From JBEKCD01 sp050015055 (GTDB lineage Archaea > Thermoproteota > Bathyarchaeia > Bathyarchaeales > Bathycorpusculaceae): DNA of 64,000 bases. Below, one piece after another: positions 34,155 to 43,157 of this stretch (position 1 is its first letter; the number at the start of each line of letters is the position of its first letter). The DNA lies in NCBI GenBank assembly GCA_050015055.1, contig JBEKCD010000003.1, positions 1 to 64,000 of the forward strand, in the 5' to 3' direction. The translations under genes were made by a program, and so were the position numbers. Below the pieces are notes generated by a model that saw only the letters and a program-made list of their open reading frames with translations, was not told where the DNA came from and ran no database searches.

Positions 34155-34288
34155 ATTCTCAGCGTTGTGATCGTCTCTTCACCTTTTTTATAAGGCTTTA
34201 TCTCTGCACGGGTGAAACATCAAAACCACGGAAACTGGGGCAAAACTGAAGTGCAGGCAGTACTCTGATGTTATGAAGGTGTCGATTC

Positions 34289-34693
34289 GTGGAAGACTGT
34301 GTGTTTTGCAGGATAGCACAAGGCGAGGAGCAGGCGAGTCCCATCTATGAAGACAAAGACACTTTGGCATTTCTGGATGCAAGACCCGTTAATGAAGGGC
34401 ACACGCTTGTAATTTCAAAGAAGCATTACGAGAACATATTCGAGATTCCAGACGAGGAACTTGCAAACCTCTTCAAAATCGTGAAGAAAGTGGCCGCTGC
34501 GATTATGAAGAGCGAGAAGGCTGAGGGAATAAGAATAGTTCAGAATAATGGGAGTGCAGCTCACCAAATCATATTTCATTTCCACGTTCACATCATCCCC
34601 GAGCATGAAAAACAGGAATCGCACTGGCCTCGTGAAACTCCTGAGCAAAGCGAATTAGAAAGAGTTGCAGCCAAAATAAGAAAACTCATGTAA
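34289..34693 (+). CDS. HIT-family nucleotide hydrolase
   Basis: A 134-residue histidine-triad protein, expected to hydrolyse or transfer from AMP-linked substrates. The zinc-type N terminus CVFCRIAQGE, the strand TLAFLDARPVNEGHTLVI, IRIVQNNGSAAHQIIFHFHVHIIP with the HxHxH triad all agree with the family. GTG 34289 is the start. Confidence 0.93.
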   Translation: MEDCVFCRIAQGEEQASPIYEDKDTLAFLDARPVNEGHTLVISKKHYENIFEIPDEELANLFKIVKKVAAAIMKSEKAEGIRIVQNNGSAAHQIIFHFHVHIIPEHEKQESHWPRETPEQSELERVAAKIRKLM

Positions 34694-34867
34694 CCACAAT
34701 CATCATCGCAACGCGCGCAATCGCGTGCACTACGGCTTGTCACCTTTTGCCATTCTCTCAACATTGCTCAGAGTGCTTCAAAGACCCTCGTTGTTACACG
34801 CTCGCTGAACCGCAACAACATATTATTAATATACTCGACGTAACTTTTCAGATGCGGAGGTAAATCT

Positions 34868-35510
34868 TTGTCTGGACCGATTGACATAGTGCGTTCTATT
34901 CATAATGCGTTTCGTCGTGACATTTTTCAGATTGATGATTCAGCCTTTAGAATAGCAGCTAGTGGCGGGGATATAACTGCCGTTTTGGATCGACTTCATA
35001 TTACGGATGAGATTCTGGACTATCACGCTAAGGGTGAGGAGGCGGCGGTTTTCCCCGCTGTCGACAATGTGGCACCTCTTGTAGCCAAAGCTTACATAAT
35101 GGATCACCGTGAGCTTGACACCATGGCTCGTGGGCTGGAAGCAATGCGAAGAACACCTGATCCTCTAACAACGGCAAGGGCGACAGCAGTCCTAGCTTCG
35201 CATTTAAGAATTCATTTGGACAAGGAAGACGCTCATCTGTATCCGATCCTGAGAGAGCGAACAACAGAGAGCGAGCAGGCCTCCATTGTTGGACTCATGT
35301 CAAAAAAAAGTGCCTCCTGATAGATTTCCAACTCTAGTTCAATGGCTGTTCCCCTTACTTGACTTTGATGATCGGGTTGTAATTACAAAGGGTTGGATGA
35401 CTCTGATGCCGTCACAGGTTTTTGCTGGTCTCAAACCGCTAATAAGAAAGATCGTTGCTGAAAACTGGGTCGACCTGGCTCGACGAATTCCAGAGCTCGA
35501 CAACAAGTAA
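34868..35510 (+). pseudogene. Hemerythrin HHE-domain gene, frameshifted
   Basis: The first frame (TTG 34868, after GCGGAGGT) encodes a four-helix hemerythrin-like domain with candidate iron ligands (YHAKGEEAAVFP, MDHRELDTM, HLRIHLDKEDAHLYP). It ends at 35320 shortly after an A8 run (35302-35309). The next frame continues without a break as VPPDRFPTLVQWLFPLLD to 35510, a hydrophobic and helical domain that looks conserved. Skipping one A restores a single protein of about 213 residues. Decay, sequence error and programmed slippage at A8 are all possible. Confidence 0.75.
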
Positions 35511-35535
35511 ATCTGCACGACTTTCCAAAACGTTT

Positions 35536-35594
35536 GGGTTTGGCGGTAAAGTTTTATCTTTCTCTCTCTCAAACTAACTCTCTCTCTGCAAAAA
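35536..35594 (+). repeat. Duplicated intergenic element, copy 2
   Basis: GGGTTTGG, then TTTTATC 9 bases later, then CTCTCTCTCA, and a second run CTCTCTCTCTGCAAAAA. It matches the order of elements at 26345-26432. It follows the frameshifted hemerythrin gene by 25 bases. Confidence 0.6.
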
Positions 35595-35683
35595 GCAAGC
35601 AAACAAAAAAAACACACACGCACACACGCGCGTAATCTACACTCAATAGGAGAACAGCACGCGTAAGAAAAGAAAAAAGGGAA

Positions 35684-35965
35684 CTATTTTTTAAGTTCGA
35701 CAACTAAGAGGTCTAAATCGGTTTTCCCTGTGTTCTCGGCTTCGTGAGATTGGGCTTTAAGGAAGATTGCCTGACCAGCTTTCAGGTCTAAGATATCTGT
35801 TTTTCCTGAAGACGTCATCTTTGCTTTCCCACCTTTGAGAATATATATCACATGGTCTGGATGGTAATGCATTACCGCCTTGTCGCCTGGCTTCAACTGG
35901 ACCTGAAGTACGCGCACACGATCGTTTTCCATTATGAACTTGTAGACGTTCTTGGCCACTTTCAA
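35684..35965 (-). CDS. Small cupin-domain protein
   Basis: A 93-residue single cupin. Motif 1 is PGDKAVMHYHPDHVIYILKGG (shown here as MHYHPDHVIY with its three histidines), and motif 2 is KAGQAIFLKAQSHEAEN. A metal site of His residues is plausible. TTG 35965 is the first usual start, but related proteins begin about 10 codons earlier; the upstream frame is open without an ATG. Function unknown, perhaps ligand binding. Confidence 0.8.
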   Translation of the reverse strand: MKVAKNVYKFIMENDRVRVLQVQLKPGDKAVMHYHPDHVIYILKGGKAKMTSSGKTDILDLKAGQAIFLKAQSHEAENTGKTDLDLLVVELKK

Positions 35966-36173
35966 AGGGTCTTGCGCTTTTTCCGTTATTCCAACTCCAC
36001 TTTTCTAATTCCTTCTTAGACTCTCCGCTTGCATATTTATAAATATGTGACTGTAACCACACAGCAAAAGCCCGCGCTAAGATTGGACTAGGCTGAAGTC
36101 GAAACTCGAGAGTAAATAGCACCTTGGCATTTCATTCCCATAGGCCCGTAAACAATCCGAGAGCACGTACTAT

Positions 36174-37532
36174 TCATGGTATTGTGCTGCAGACTGCGTC
36201 GGTGAGACGTTCAAGCGGGCTGCCCAGCACTCGATAGCCTCTCCTTCCAAGATATTTCCGGACATAGAACTGGGCCATGCCCTTGAGAACGGCGAATTTG
36301 AGCTTGTTCTCCGAAAAAGATGAACTGAAGAGCAGACTGTGCTTTATGAGGTGGAAACCATCAGGCTCCTTCCAATCCTCGCACACCATCCGGTCCTTCA
36401 CCCTCTCAAACAGGGGCGTCCCCGGAATCGGGTAGGGAAAGGTGAAAGATAGATAGTCCAGCGGAAGGGAAGAAGCAAAATCAACCGTGTCCAACACGGT
36501 CCTGTCATTCTCGCCAGGGTATCCTAATATGAAGAAAGCGCCGGTCTGAACCCCGGCTTTCTTGAAAACGTTGACAGCATCCTCAGCTTGTTTTACCGTG
36601 GCCTGCTTATTCATGATTTTGAGAATTGCGTCGTTCCCGGATTCTAACCCGAAGAACACGCGAACACATCCAGCCTTCTTCATCTTCTCAGCAACAGTCA
36701 GGTCCACGGTGTCAACTCTGGACAGACACTCCCAGCCGATGTGTATGCGCCTTCGAAGCAGCTCGTTGCAGATACTCAGCAACCTCCTCCGGTTCAGTGT
36801 GAAACAGTCGTCTGCAAACCACACCCTCTCGTAGCCCAACGTTCGAACCGCTTCAACCTCATCCGCCACGTTCGCGGCCGTTCTCGACCTGAACCTGTTG
36901 CCAAACACGGGCCTGCTGCAAAAATCACACTGAAAGGGGCAGCCCCTTGATGTCATGATCGAAGTGGTTGAGTAACCGAAACTCTTCAAGTAGTAACGTT
37001 TGTAGGCGTCGTTGTCAAACATTTCCCTAGAAGGGAACGGAACACTGTCAAGATCTTCTATGAACGGGCGAGGCTTAGTAAACATGACTTCGCCTTTTTC
37101 TTTGAACGCGATTCCTGGAACGCTTGCCAAGCCTTTGCCCTCCTGCACTGCCTGAACTAGTTCAAGCATGGTCTGCTCGCCCTCGCCGACCACCACCACG
37201 TCGAAGCACGAGAGAAACTCTTCAGGATCCGAAGTTGGAAGCGGCCCGCCCGCCATGAGAAGCTCACAATCTCCTCTGAGAAGCCGAGCAAACTTCAGAG
37301 CCTTTTCCTTCATAGAGAGCATTACCTGCACCCCGATTATCCGCGGATGCGAACGTCTAATCTTCTCCAAAGCCTCTTCCTCGCCCGCAAAGGTGCAATC
37401 CACCAGCTGAACCGACACGCCGTGAGCTTTCAGGTAGGCGGCTATGTAACCCAGCCCTAATGGCGGAAACCTGAAGATTGAATTGTCGTTCGAAGGTCGA
37501 AAGTATGGATAAACCAAAGTCACAGTCGCCAA
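36174..37532 (-). CDS. Radical SAM protein with B12-binding domain
   Basis: A 452-residue enzyme. The N terminus is a cobalamin-binding-like Rossmann domain (PPLGLGYIAAYLKAHG, then IIGVQVMLSMKEKALKFA, then LLMAGGPLPTSDPEEFL, then VVVGEGEQTMLEL). The radical SAM core follows with CPFQCDFC, FADDCFTLNRRR, VFFGLESGND and GAFFILGYPGE. This is the architecture of BchE/P-methylase-like enzymes, which often modify lipids, antibiotics or peptides. Its start overlaps the end of the upstream gene by 13 bases, so the two form a unit. The substrate may be tied to that unknown protein. Confidence 0.9.
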   Translation of the reverse strand: MATVTLVYPYFRPSNDNSIFRFPPLGLGYIAAYLKAHGVSVQLVDCTFAGEEEALEKIRRSHPRIIGVQVMLSMKEKALKFARLLRGDCELLMAGGPLPTSDPEEFLSCFDVVVVGEGEQTMLELVQAVQEGKGLASVPGIAFKEKGEVMFTKPRPFIEDLDSVPFPSREMFDNDAYKRYYLKSFGYSTTSIMTSRGCPFQCDFCSRPVFGNRFRSRTAANVADEVEAVRTLGYERVWFADDCFTLNRRRLLSICNELLRRRIHIGWECLSRVDTVDLTVAEKMKKAGCVRVFFGLESGNDAILKIMNKQATVKQAEDAVNVFKKAGVQTGAFFILGYPGENDRTVLDTVDFASSLPLDYLSFTFPYPIPGTPLFERVKDRMVCEDWKEPDGFHLIKHSLLFSSSFSENKLKFAVLKGMAQFYVRKYLGRRGYRVLGSPLERLTDAVCSTIP

Positions 37533-38404
37533 GGCACTTCACCCCCCAGAACATCAATCACGTACTCGAAAACATCGCTTCTGCTGCTGATCTCGTAGTC
37601 TAAGCCAACCCAGTCCAACGAGCCTTCCAGAAACTCGCGGCCCCTGTGCAAAACGCCGTTTTTCACTCTCCACAGACGAAAGCCGATTTCGCCCCTTAAA
37701 GTTTGTAGGCAGGCCCATTCACCACCTGTTCCGTCCCAAGCTCCAATCTTGTCATCCCTCAATTCTGTGCCCAGAGAATCAGTGTACCTCCTGAAAAACC
37801 CAGTTCCCTGTTCGTTCAACATGAAAATCTTCTGAAGCCCAGTTTTTTCCAGTTTCTTGAAGTCTGCCTTCACCATTATGCGGGATTTGTCAACGATGTA
37901 GGTGACCCTAACCTTGCCCTTTGATGGGGCTTTCAGGAAGGCTTTGCCGATGCTCATTCTTCCAGTCAAGTCTTTTAGAGTCAGAAACCTGAACCGCGGA
38001 TGCGCCTGGTACAGGTCTGATAGGCGTTCGATGAAACTGCGAGCAGCACGGTTTTCCAGCGTGACGTTCCTGAGACTGTTCCTCGCAACCCTGTCCATCA
38101 TAAACTCTTTAATGACGACGCAGCAATCGCCCCGCTGGGAAACATGCAGCTTAGACGAACCTGAAAAATACGTCTCGTCAGAATACACGAGGACTGGAAG
38201 CCCGAAGCCTGTTCCTTCTCCAACGGCTTCCGTTCCGTTGACGACCAGAATGAGGCCCTTCTGCAGGTCAGCTATCTTCAGGTTGCGCGGCTCCGTGCTT
38301 GCGTAGACGCGGAGGGATACAGGGCCTGACAGAAAAAAGGTGTGCGTATCCACAGGCTGAAGGTTATAGTAAGACTTTCGAGTGGCAGATAGGTTCGCAG
38401 ACAT
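37520..38404 (-). CDS. Uncharacterised protein coupled to radical SAM gene
   Basis: A 294-residue protein of no recognised family. It is soluble and beta-rich, with conspicuous strands LILVVNGTEAVGEG, LPVLVYSDETYFS, and helices around IERLSDLYQAHPRF. Residues 245-265 contain GEIGFRLWRVKNG. It has four cysteines, two adjacent (GDCCVV). It lies directly upstream of the radical SAM gene and overlaps it, which suggests a substrate-binding, scaffold or partner role. Confidence 0.6.
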   Translation of the reverse strand: MSANLSATRKSYYNLQPVDTHTFFLSGPVSLRVYASTEPRNLKIADLQKGLILVVNGTEAVGEGTGFGLPVLVYSDETYFSGSSKLHVSQRGDCCVVIKEFMMDRVARNSLRNVTLENRAARSFIERLSDLYQAHPRFRFLTLKDLTGRMSIGKAFLKAPSKGKVRVTYIVDKSRIMVKADFKKLEKTGLQKIFMLNEQGTGFFRRYTDSLGTELRDDKIGAWDGTGGEWACLQTLRGEIGFRLWRVKNGVLHRGREFLEGSLDWVGLDYEISSRSDVFEYVIDVLGGEVPWRL

Positions 38405-38526
38405 TCAGAAATCACTTGTTCATTCATGGAACGGTTACAAGTTCTTTTGAGCCTTGCCTTTCTTAAGCTTTTAATACTAAGGCATATTGAGGCTAATTGT
38501 AATGAAGCAGCAGGAAGAAGCAAGAT

Positions 38527-38994
38527 ATGGAGAAGAGAGTGAAGGTGGGTGACAGGCTCAGGGACTTCAGTTTGGATGACCAGAACGAAGAAGTGTTTAG
38601 TCTTTCGAAGTTTAAGGGAAAGAGGGTTTTGCTTTCGTTCCATCCTTTGGCATGGACTTCCGTGTGTTCTGAACAGATGAAGTCTCTGGAAAAGAATAAG
38701 GAGGCTTTTGATTCTTTCAACACGATAGCCGTTGGCGTTAGCGTTGACACTGTGCCATCGAAAAAGGCCTGGGCAAGAAGCTTGAGCATCGAGAACACTA
38801 GGCTGCTGTCGGATTTCTGGCCGCACGGCAATGTCGCGGGGACCTACGGCATTTTCAGGAGAAAGTACGGGACGTCAGAACGTGCCAACATCATCATTGA
38901 CGAAAATCAGAAGGTCGCATTCGTCAAAGTCTATCCAGTCGGGCAGCTTCCGGACATAATAGAAGTCATAGACGCTCTTAAGAAACTGGGTTAG
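38527..38994 (+). CDS. Peroxiredoxin, AhpC/TSA family, 1-Cys type
   Basis: A 155-residue thioredoxin-fold peroxidase. The peroxidatic cysteine is Cys47 in PLAWTSVCSEQ, and R in FRRKYG fits the active site. It has no second cysteine, so the partner must be external, such as a thiol or rubredoxin-type donor. AGGAAG lies in front of the ATG; a TATA element (TTTTAATACT at about 38469) fits. The SRPBCC gene follows on the opposite strand, 4 bases away. Confidence 0.92.
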   Translation: MEKRVKVGDRLRDFSLDDQNEEVFSLSKFKGKRVLLSFHPLAWTSVCSEQMKSLEKNKEAFDSFNTIAVGVSVDTVPSKKAWARSLSIENTRLLSDFWPHGNVAGTYGIFRRKYGTSERANIIIDENQKVAFVKVYPVGQLPDIIEVIDALKKLG

Positions 38995-38998
38995 ACGT

Positions 38999-39397
38999 TC
39001 ACTTCTTGAAGTACTTCTTCAGAGGGTCCCAGTAGAAGTCTATCCATCCCTGAGCAGTGTCTGCGGCTTGTTCGGCGGGAACGCCAGAATGAACCATGGA
39101 GAGTTCCGTTCCACTCTCTACCTTTTTGAAAGTGAGCTCCAGCCTTGACGGAGGCTGACCTTCGGGCCACTCTGTGGTCAGCCATTCCTGCACTATTCTT
39201 TTTCCCCGTTCCAGTTCCAGGTTTTTCCCTGAGATGTACCCATCCCACGCTGTGAACTCTCCCCCGACCTTCGGGTCGCAAGTAGCTTTGCTGCCGGTGA
39301 ACTTTGAATGTTTTTTCGCGTCGACGAAAGCTTCATACACCTCAGTTGGCGTGGCAGGTATGAGCACTTTCTGCCTTATCGTCTCAGTTTTCTTCAC
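38999..39397 (-). CDS. SRPBCC/AHSA1-like domain protein
   Basis: A 132-residue START-like protein. IPATPTEVYEAFVDAKKHSKFTG opens the fold (written here in part as PTEVYEAFVDAKKH), followed by GGEFTAWDGYISGKN, IVQEWLTTEWPEG, LELTFKKV and a long C-terminal helix with GWIDFYWDPLKKYF. This matches the Aha1 C-terminal-like subfamily. Function unknown; possibly hydrophobic ligand binding. Confidence 0.88.
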   Translation of the reverse strand: MKKTETIRQKVLIPATPTEVYEAFVDAKKHSKFTGSKATCDPKVGGEFTAWDGYISGKNLELERGKRIVQEWLTTEWPEGQPPSRLELTFKKVESGTELSMVHSGVPAEQAADTAQGWIDFYWDPLKKYFKK

Positions 39398-39609
39398 AAA
39401 GAACCTCCTTGCATCAAATCAGAAACCTCTGTCTAGTATGGGGAAGGGGTATGTAAGCGTTGGGATTCAAGGCCTTTGCTTTTTAGTGCCTAATTCGCGA
39501 CTTCTTGTGTGCTCAGTTGAAGATTTGTGGGAAGGGTGTTGGGAAGGGTCGGAGCGGTCTGGGTGGCGGTAGCGGTTCTGGTTCTATGTCAAGGTTTGTT
39601 GGGAATCTC

Positions 39610-40539
39610 TCAATCATCTTCTTCACTCTCGGCTACGGTCGGGGTTATGGTGAGTTGCATCAGTTTTTCTTCGCGGAGTATTGATAGCGTTGTCTTTTTT
39701 CCGATGACGTCTTCGGTTAGGAGTGTTGGGAGGTCGTAGAAGGTTGTTACGGGTTTTTCGTTGAACTTCACTATAACGTCGCCCATTGTTAGGCCGGCTT
39801 TTTTGGCGGGGGCGCCCTGTTCAACCTGGAACACCATTACGCCTGAGTCTTGATCTATGCGCGTCTGGCTTGCGATTTCTTGCGGGATCGAAACGGTGTT
39901 TGACACTATGCCCAAGTATGCTCTTCTGAGCTTCCCTCCGGTCATGAGTCTGTCCGTGATGTTTTTCACCTTGTTCGCGGGGATGGCTATGCCTCGAGAC
40001 CAAACGTACGCCGTGTTTAGACCTATCACCTTGCCGGAAACGTCTATGAGCGGTCCGCCTGAGAAGCCTGGGTTGAGTCTAGCGTCGGTTGCTATCACGT
40101 TTTCCATGGCGGTTCCTCTCCAGCCTCTGAGCGTGGCCCCGACGCTGGTGATTATGCCCGTTGTTGCGGTCGGTTGCCTGTTGAAGGGATTGGCAAGGGC
40201 AAGAACGAACTGGCCTGTGCTAAGCTTGTCCGAATCTCCGAATTCCACGGGTTTGAAGCGTCCCTCTTCAGCCTTCAGCAGTGCCACGTCAGAGTATGAG
40301 TCAAAGCCAACGAGTTTGGCTTCAAGGCTTTTTTCGCCGAGGCCTATCCTGACCTCGGCGCTTCTGCCTAGAACATGGTTACACGTTACTATGTAGCCGT
40401 CTGCCGTCAAGACGACGCCGGTGCCTCTTGTCATCCTCGAGTTCACGTTGACCACTGAGGGTGCGAGTTTCTGAACGAGTTCGCTGGTAGCGTCCGAAAG
40501 CGATTTCAAAATCTGTAATGAACTGATTTGATTACTCAT
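39610..40539 (-). CDS. Cytoplasmic HtrA/Deg-like serine protease with PDZ domain
   Basis: A 309-residue trypsin-like protease. The catalytic triad is visible as His55 (TCNHVLG), Asp84 (YSDVALLK) and Ser160 (NPGFSGGP). A PDZ domain follows (about residues 205-300, with YLGIVS, then GAPAKKAGLTMGDVIVKFNEKPV cited by its ends). There is no signal peptide or membrane helix, so unlike most Deg proteases it should act in the cytoplasm. It is preceded by a winged-helix gene 73 bases upstream on the same strand. Confidence 0.9.
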   Translation of the reverse strand: MSNQISSLQILKSLSDATSELVQKLAPSVVNVNSRMTRGTGVVLTADGYIVTCNHVLGRSAEVRIGLGEKSLEAKLVGFDSYSDVALLKAEEGRFKPVEFGDSDKLSTGQFVLALANPFNRQPTATTGIITSVGATLRGWRGTAMENVIATDARLNPGFSGGPLIDVSGKVIGLNTAYVWSRGIAIPANKVKNITDRLMTGGKLRRAYLGIVSNTVSIPQEIASQTRIDQDSGVMVFQVEQGAPAKKAGLTMGDVIVKFNEKPVTTFYDLPTLLTEDVIGKKTTLSILREEKLMQLTITPTVAESEEDD

Positions 40540-40612
40540 ACTGTTTCACCTCAAGAAAGGAAATAGCAGCGCTATATTTGTTGACTAAGGAAGAAAGAAA
40601 GTCAGTCACTAT

Positions 40613-41239
40613 TTATGCGGGCATCATGTGCAGGTCGTAGTCGCCGAAGTAGGCCACGCGTCTGATCAGCTGGGATCCGGAGCACAACTTGCCTATGTAA
40701 ACCATCAGCTGGTAAGAGGCTTTCAGAGCCATGTTCAAATCCTTGTCTCGGAGGAACTTGGCCTCTATCGTCAAGGCGGGCTCTAGAATGTTCATGTTCA
40801 CCTGGATGCCGCCGTCTTCCGTAATCCACTTCAGCGTGATTCCCTCTTCGCCTTCTGTGCAACCCAACCAGCGCAGTAGCCCGAACCATTTGCCTTTGAG
40901 GTTCAGGACAAGCTGTTCCACTGATACATTGGTGGGAACAAGCGTCTGCAGCAGAGGCATCTGAGACTCATCGCTGATGGTAGAATGCAGCGTCGGGAAT
41001 TGGTTGATTTTGGATGTGACCTTGTAGCCTCCAGGCCCCTTCTCCACGATGCCTTCTTGTTGCAGCCTGCTAAGAATCCTAGAAAGGGTCTCAGAATGCA
41101 ACCCCAGTCTCCTCTTCAGCCCGTCGAAGGTGAACCTGGCCAAGGCTTCTTGGCTTATCAGGTTCAAGACGTCAGCGTCCCGCTCACTGAACGAAGACTC
41201 GGGAATGCGCCATTCATCATCCAAGGTTGTTCCAGTCAC
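40613..41239 (-). CDS. Winged-helix regulator with sensor domain
   Basis: A 208-residue protein. Residues about 18-75 are a winged helix (RDADVLNLISQEALAR, FDGLKRRLGLHSETLSRILSRL, given as LGLHSETLSRIL, then EGIVEKGPGGYKV). The C-terminal two thirds is alpha/beta and may bind a ligand. It directly precedes the HtrA-like gene and probably belongs to its operon and controls it. Confidence 0.75.
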   Translation of the reverse strand: MTGTTLDDEWRIPESSFSERDADVLNLISQEALARFTFDGLKRRLGLHSETLSRILSRLQQEGIVEKGPGGYKVTSKINQFPTLHSTISDESQMPLLQTLVPTNVSVEQLVLNLKGKWFGLLRWLGCTEGEEGITLKWITEDGGIQVNMNILEPALTIEAKFLRDKDLNMALKASYQLMVYIGKLCSGSQLIRRVAYFGDYDLHMMPA

Positions 41240-41461
41240 CTACCATCTGCTCATTGCTGCCCTGCTCTTGAACCTTGCTCTCTTCTCGGCAGAGAAACCA
41301 ACGTGACTGCTGGCTTTTCGGAGGCGCACACGGGATTCAGCGTTCGTTGTCACCTTTGAACATGATTTCGACGATGTGACTCCTTTCGGGCCCGTGCTTC
41401 AAAGTGCCTCTTAAGTGATTTTTTGTGGCTCGATTTCGTGCTGGCTGGTTTGCGGCGTTGC

Positions 41462-42364
41462 TCAGGGTTTGTAGAAGGAAGAGTGTAGTTTGGGCGGTTT
41501 TCTGGCACGTTTGGGGTTTTTCAGGAACGTGCCTTCTTCAAGTTCGTCGAAAGCGGTTTTAAGTTCTTCTTGGGTGTTCATGACGATTGGTCCAAGCCAT
41601 GCTACCGGTTCACCAATCGGTTTTCCGGATATCAGGAGGCACCGAAGACTTCTATCCTCAGTGCGAATCTTGACTTTCTCTCCTTCCTTGAAAATGACCA
41701 CTTGTTCGACGTCGGTTGAGTTTGATTTCGAGGGGTCAAAGCAGCCACGGCCGCTAACCACGTATGCAAAGACTTTGTATCCTTTCTTCGTCGAGTGTTC
41801 GAGCACTGTCTTTGGCTCCATCAAGATGTCCAAGTATTCACAGTCTACTACAAGGTCTCTCACTGGGCCCTCGTTTCCTTCCACGTCACCGCATATCACC
41901 TTAATTCTAACACCTGGTTCCACTTCAACCTCCGGGATTTCCGCTCCTGTTATCCCTCTGTATCGGGGGTCGTCCATCTTGTGCAGGGAAGGCAGGCTCA
42001 CCCAGAGTTGGAAGCCCCACATCAGACCGTTGGAACCTTTCGGCATTTCCTGATGGATAATGCCGTTGCCAGCGGTCATCCATTGAACATCGCCCCAACG
42101 GATGACGCCCTCGTTTCCCATGCTGTCTCCGTGTTCAACCATCCCTTCAAGCACGTAGGTTACTGTCTCGATACCTCGATGAGGATGCCAGGGGAAACCC
42201 GCGATGTAATCATGAGGGTTGTCGGAATGAAAATCGTCAAGAAGCAAAAACGGGTCCAGCAGAGGAACTTCCTGAGGACCAAACGCGCGTTTAAGCTTGA
42301 CGCCTGCACCTTCGAGAGTCGGCTTCCCCTTCAAGACTCTGTCTATTCTTCTAAAATCAGACAT
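41462..42364 (-). CDS. Pirin-family bicupin
   Basis: A 300-residue pirin. The N-terminal cupin contains the metal-binding motif FPWHPHRGIETVTYVLEG and later NGIIHQEMP with the fourth ligand; the C-terminal pirin cupin follows with KGYKVFAYVVSGRG. Bacterial and archaeal pirins often have quercetinase-like activity or regulate central carbon enzymes. ATG 42364 is chosen, with GGTGAAA just before it. Confidence 0.93.
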   Translation of the reverse strand: MSDFRRIDRVLKGKPTLEGAGVKLKRAFGPQEVPLLDPFLLLDDFHSDNPHDYIAGFPWHPHRGIETVTYVLEGMVEHGDSMGNEGVIRWGDVQWMTAGNGIIHQEMPKGSNGLMWGFQLWVSLPSLHKMDDPRYRGITGAEIPEVEVEPGVRIKVICGDVEGNEGPVRDLVVDCEYLDILMEPKTVLEHSTKKGYKVFAYVVSGRGCFDPSKSNSTDVEQVVIFKEGEKVKIRTEDRSLRCLLISGKPIGEPVAWLGPIVMNTQEELKTAFDELEEGTFLKNPKRARKPPKLHSSFYKP

Positions 42365-42613
42365 TTTCACCAACCAGAAATACAGCCCTGCAGGCTATTA
42401 AGCACACCACGATCTGATGTTTCACAGACAAAAAATCAATTATTTTTGCCAGTTGCAGATATTTGAGTGAAGCAACAGACACCGCGCGCGTTTCGAGTCT
42501 TTATGATAATTAAGCTGCGATTTTTCGAGACTCGGCTTCACGACCGGTTGATTCAAGACACGTTAAGAATACTAATTATGCGTGCTCAAAGCCTATCCTC
42601 GAAATCTAATGTA

Positions 42614-42991
42614 TTATGCAAATATTCGTAGCGCGGCGTTCATAGCAGAGACTGTATTGGAGGACTGGGACGGGAGAAGGTCTCCCAGTTCAAAAATGGA
42701 TGTGAAATACAGGCCTACGAGCATGCATATGATTCCGATAATTACGATGTAGAGTCCGCGGTTTCCTTGCTCTTTTCTCCATGTGTATGCCCCGAGGATT
42801 ATTGCTATCGGACCGAAGATCTCAGGTACGACGATTAGGCTGAGAACAGCACTGACGATTCTCAGTGTAGCACGAATTCCGACATTGCCTCCCGCGGGTG
42901 GCAACGATGGACCCGATTGAGGCAGGCTTGATTGACCACCGACATTGGTTGCCTCAGCGATTGACTTGACCCATCCTGAAGAGCGAGACAC
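42614..42991 (-). CDS. Small membrane protein with proline/serine-rich head
   Basis: A 125-residue protein with about 35 polar residues rich in Ser, Gly and Pro, then two or three hydrophobic segments (about 40-68 and 78-98). It resembles the DUF4190-like class of small membrane proteins (GPIAIILGAYTWRKEQG). GTG 42991 is the start. Function unknown. Confidence 0.55.
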   Translation of the reverse strand: MSRSSGWVKSIAEATNVGGQSSLPQSGPSLPPAGGNVGIRATLRIVSAVLSLIVVPEIFGPIAIILGAYTWRKEQGNRGLYIVIIGIICMLVGLYFTSIFELGDLLPSQSSNTVSAMNAALRIFA

Positions 42992-43157
42992 GAGTTCACC
43001 TCATATCTGCCGTAGATACCTCGTTGCTATTTAACTTTAGCGCGCTTCAGTGCCAAAACCTGTTTGATAACAAGCGCACGCTCTGGAACATAAGCAATGC
43101 GCGCCCTATCTTTATAATGAATCCGCAACCCTGCATCGGGAAAAAATCGAGACGTGA

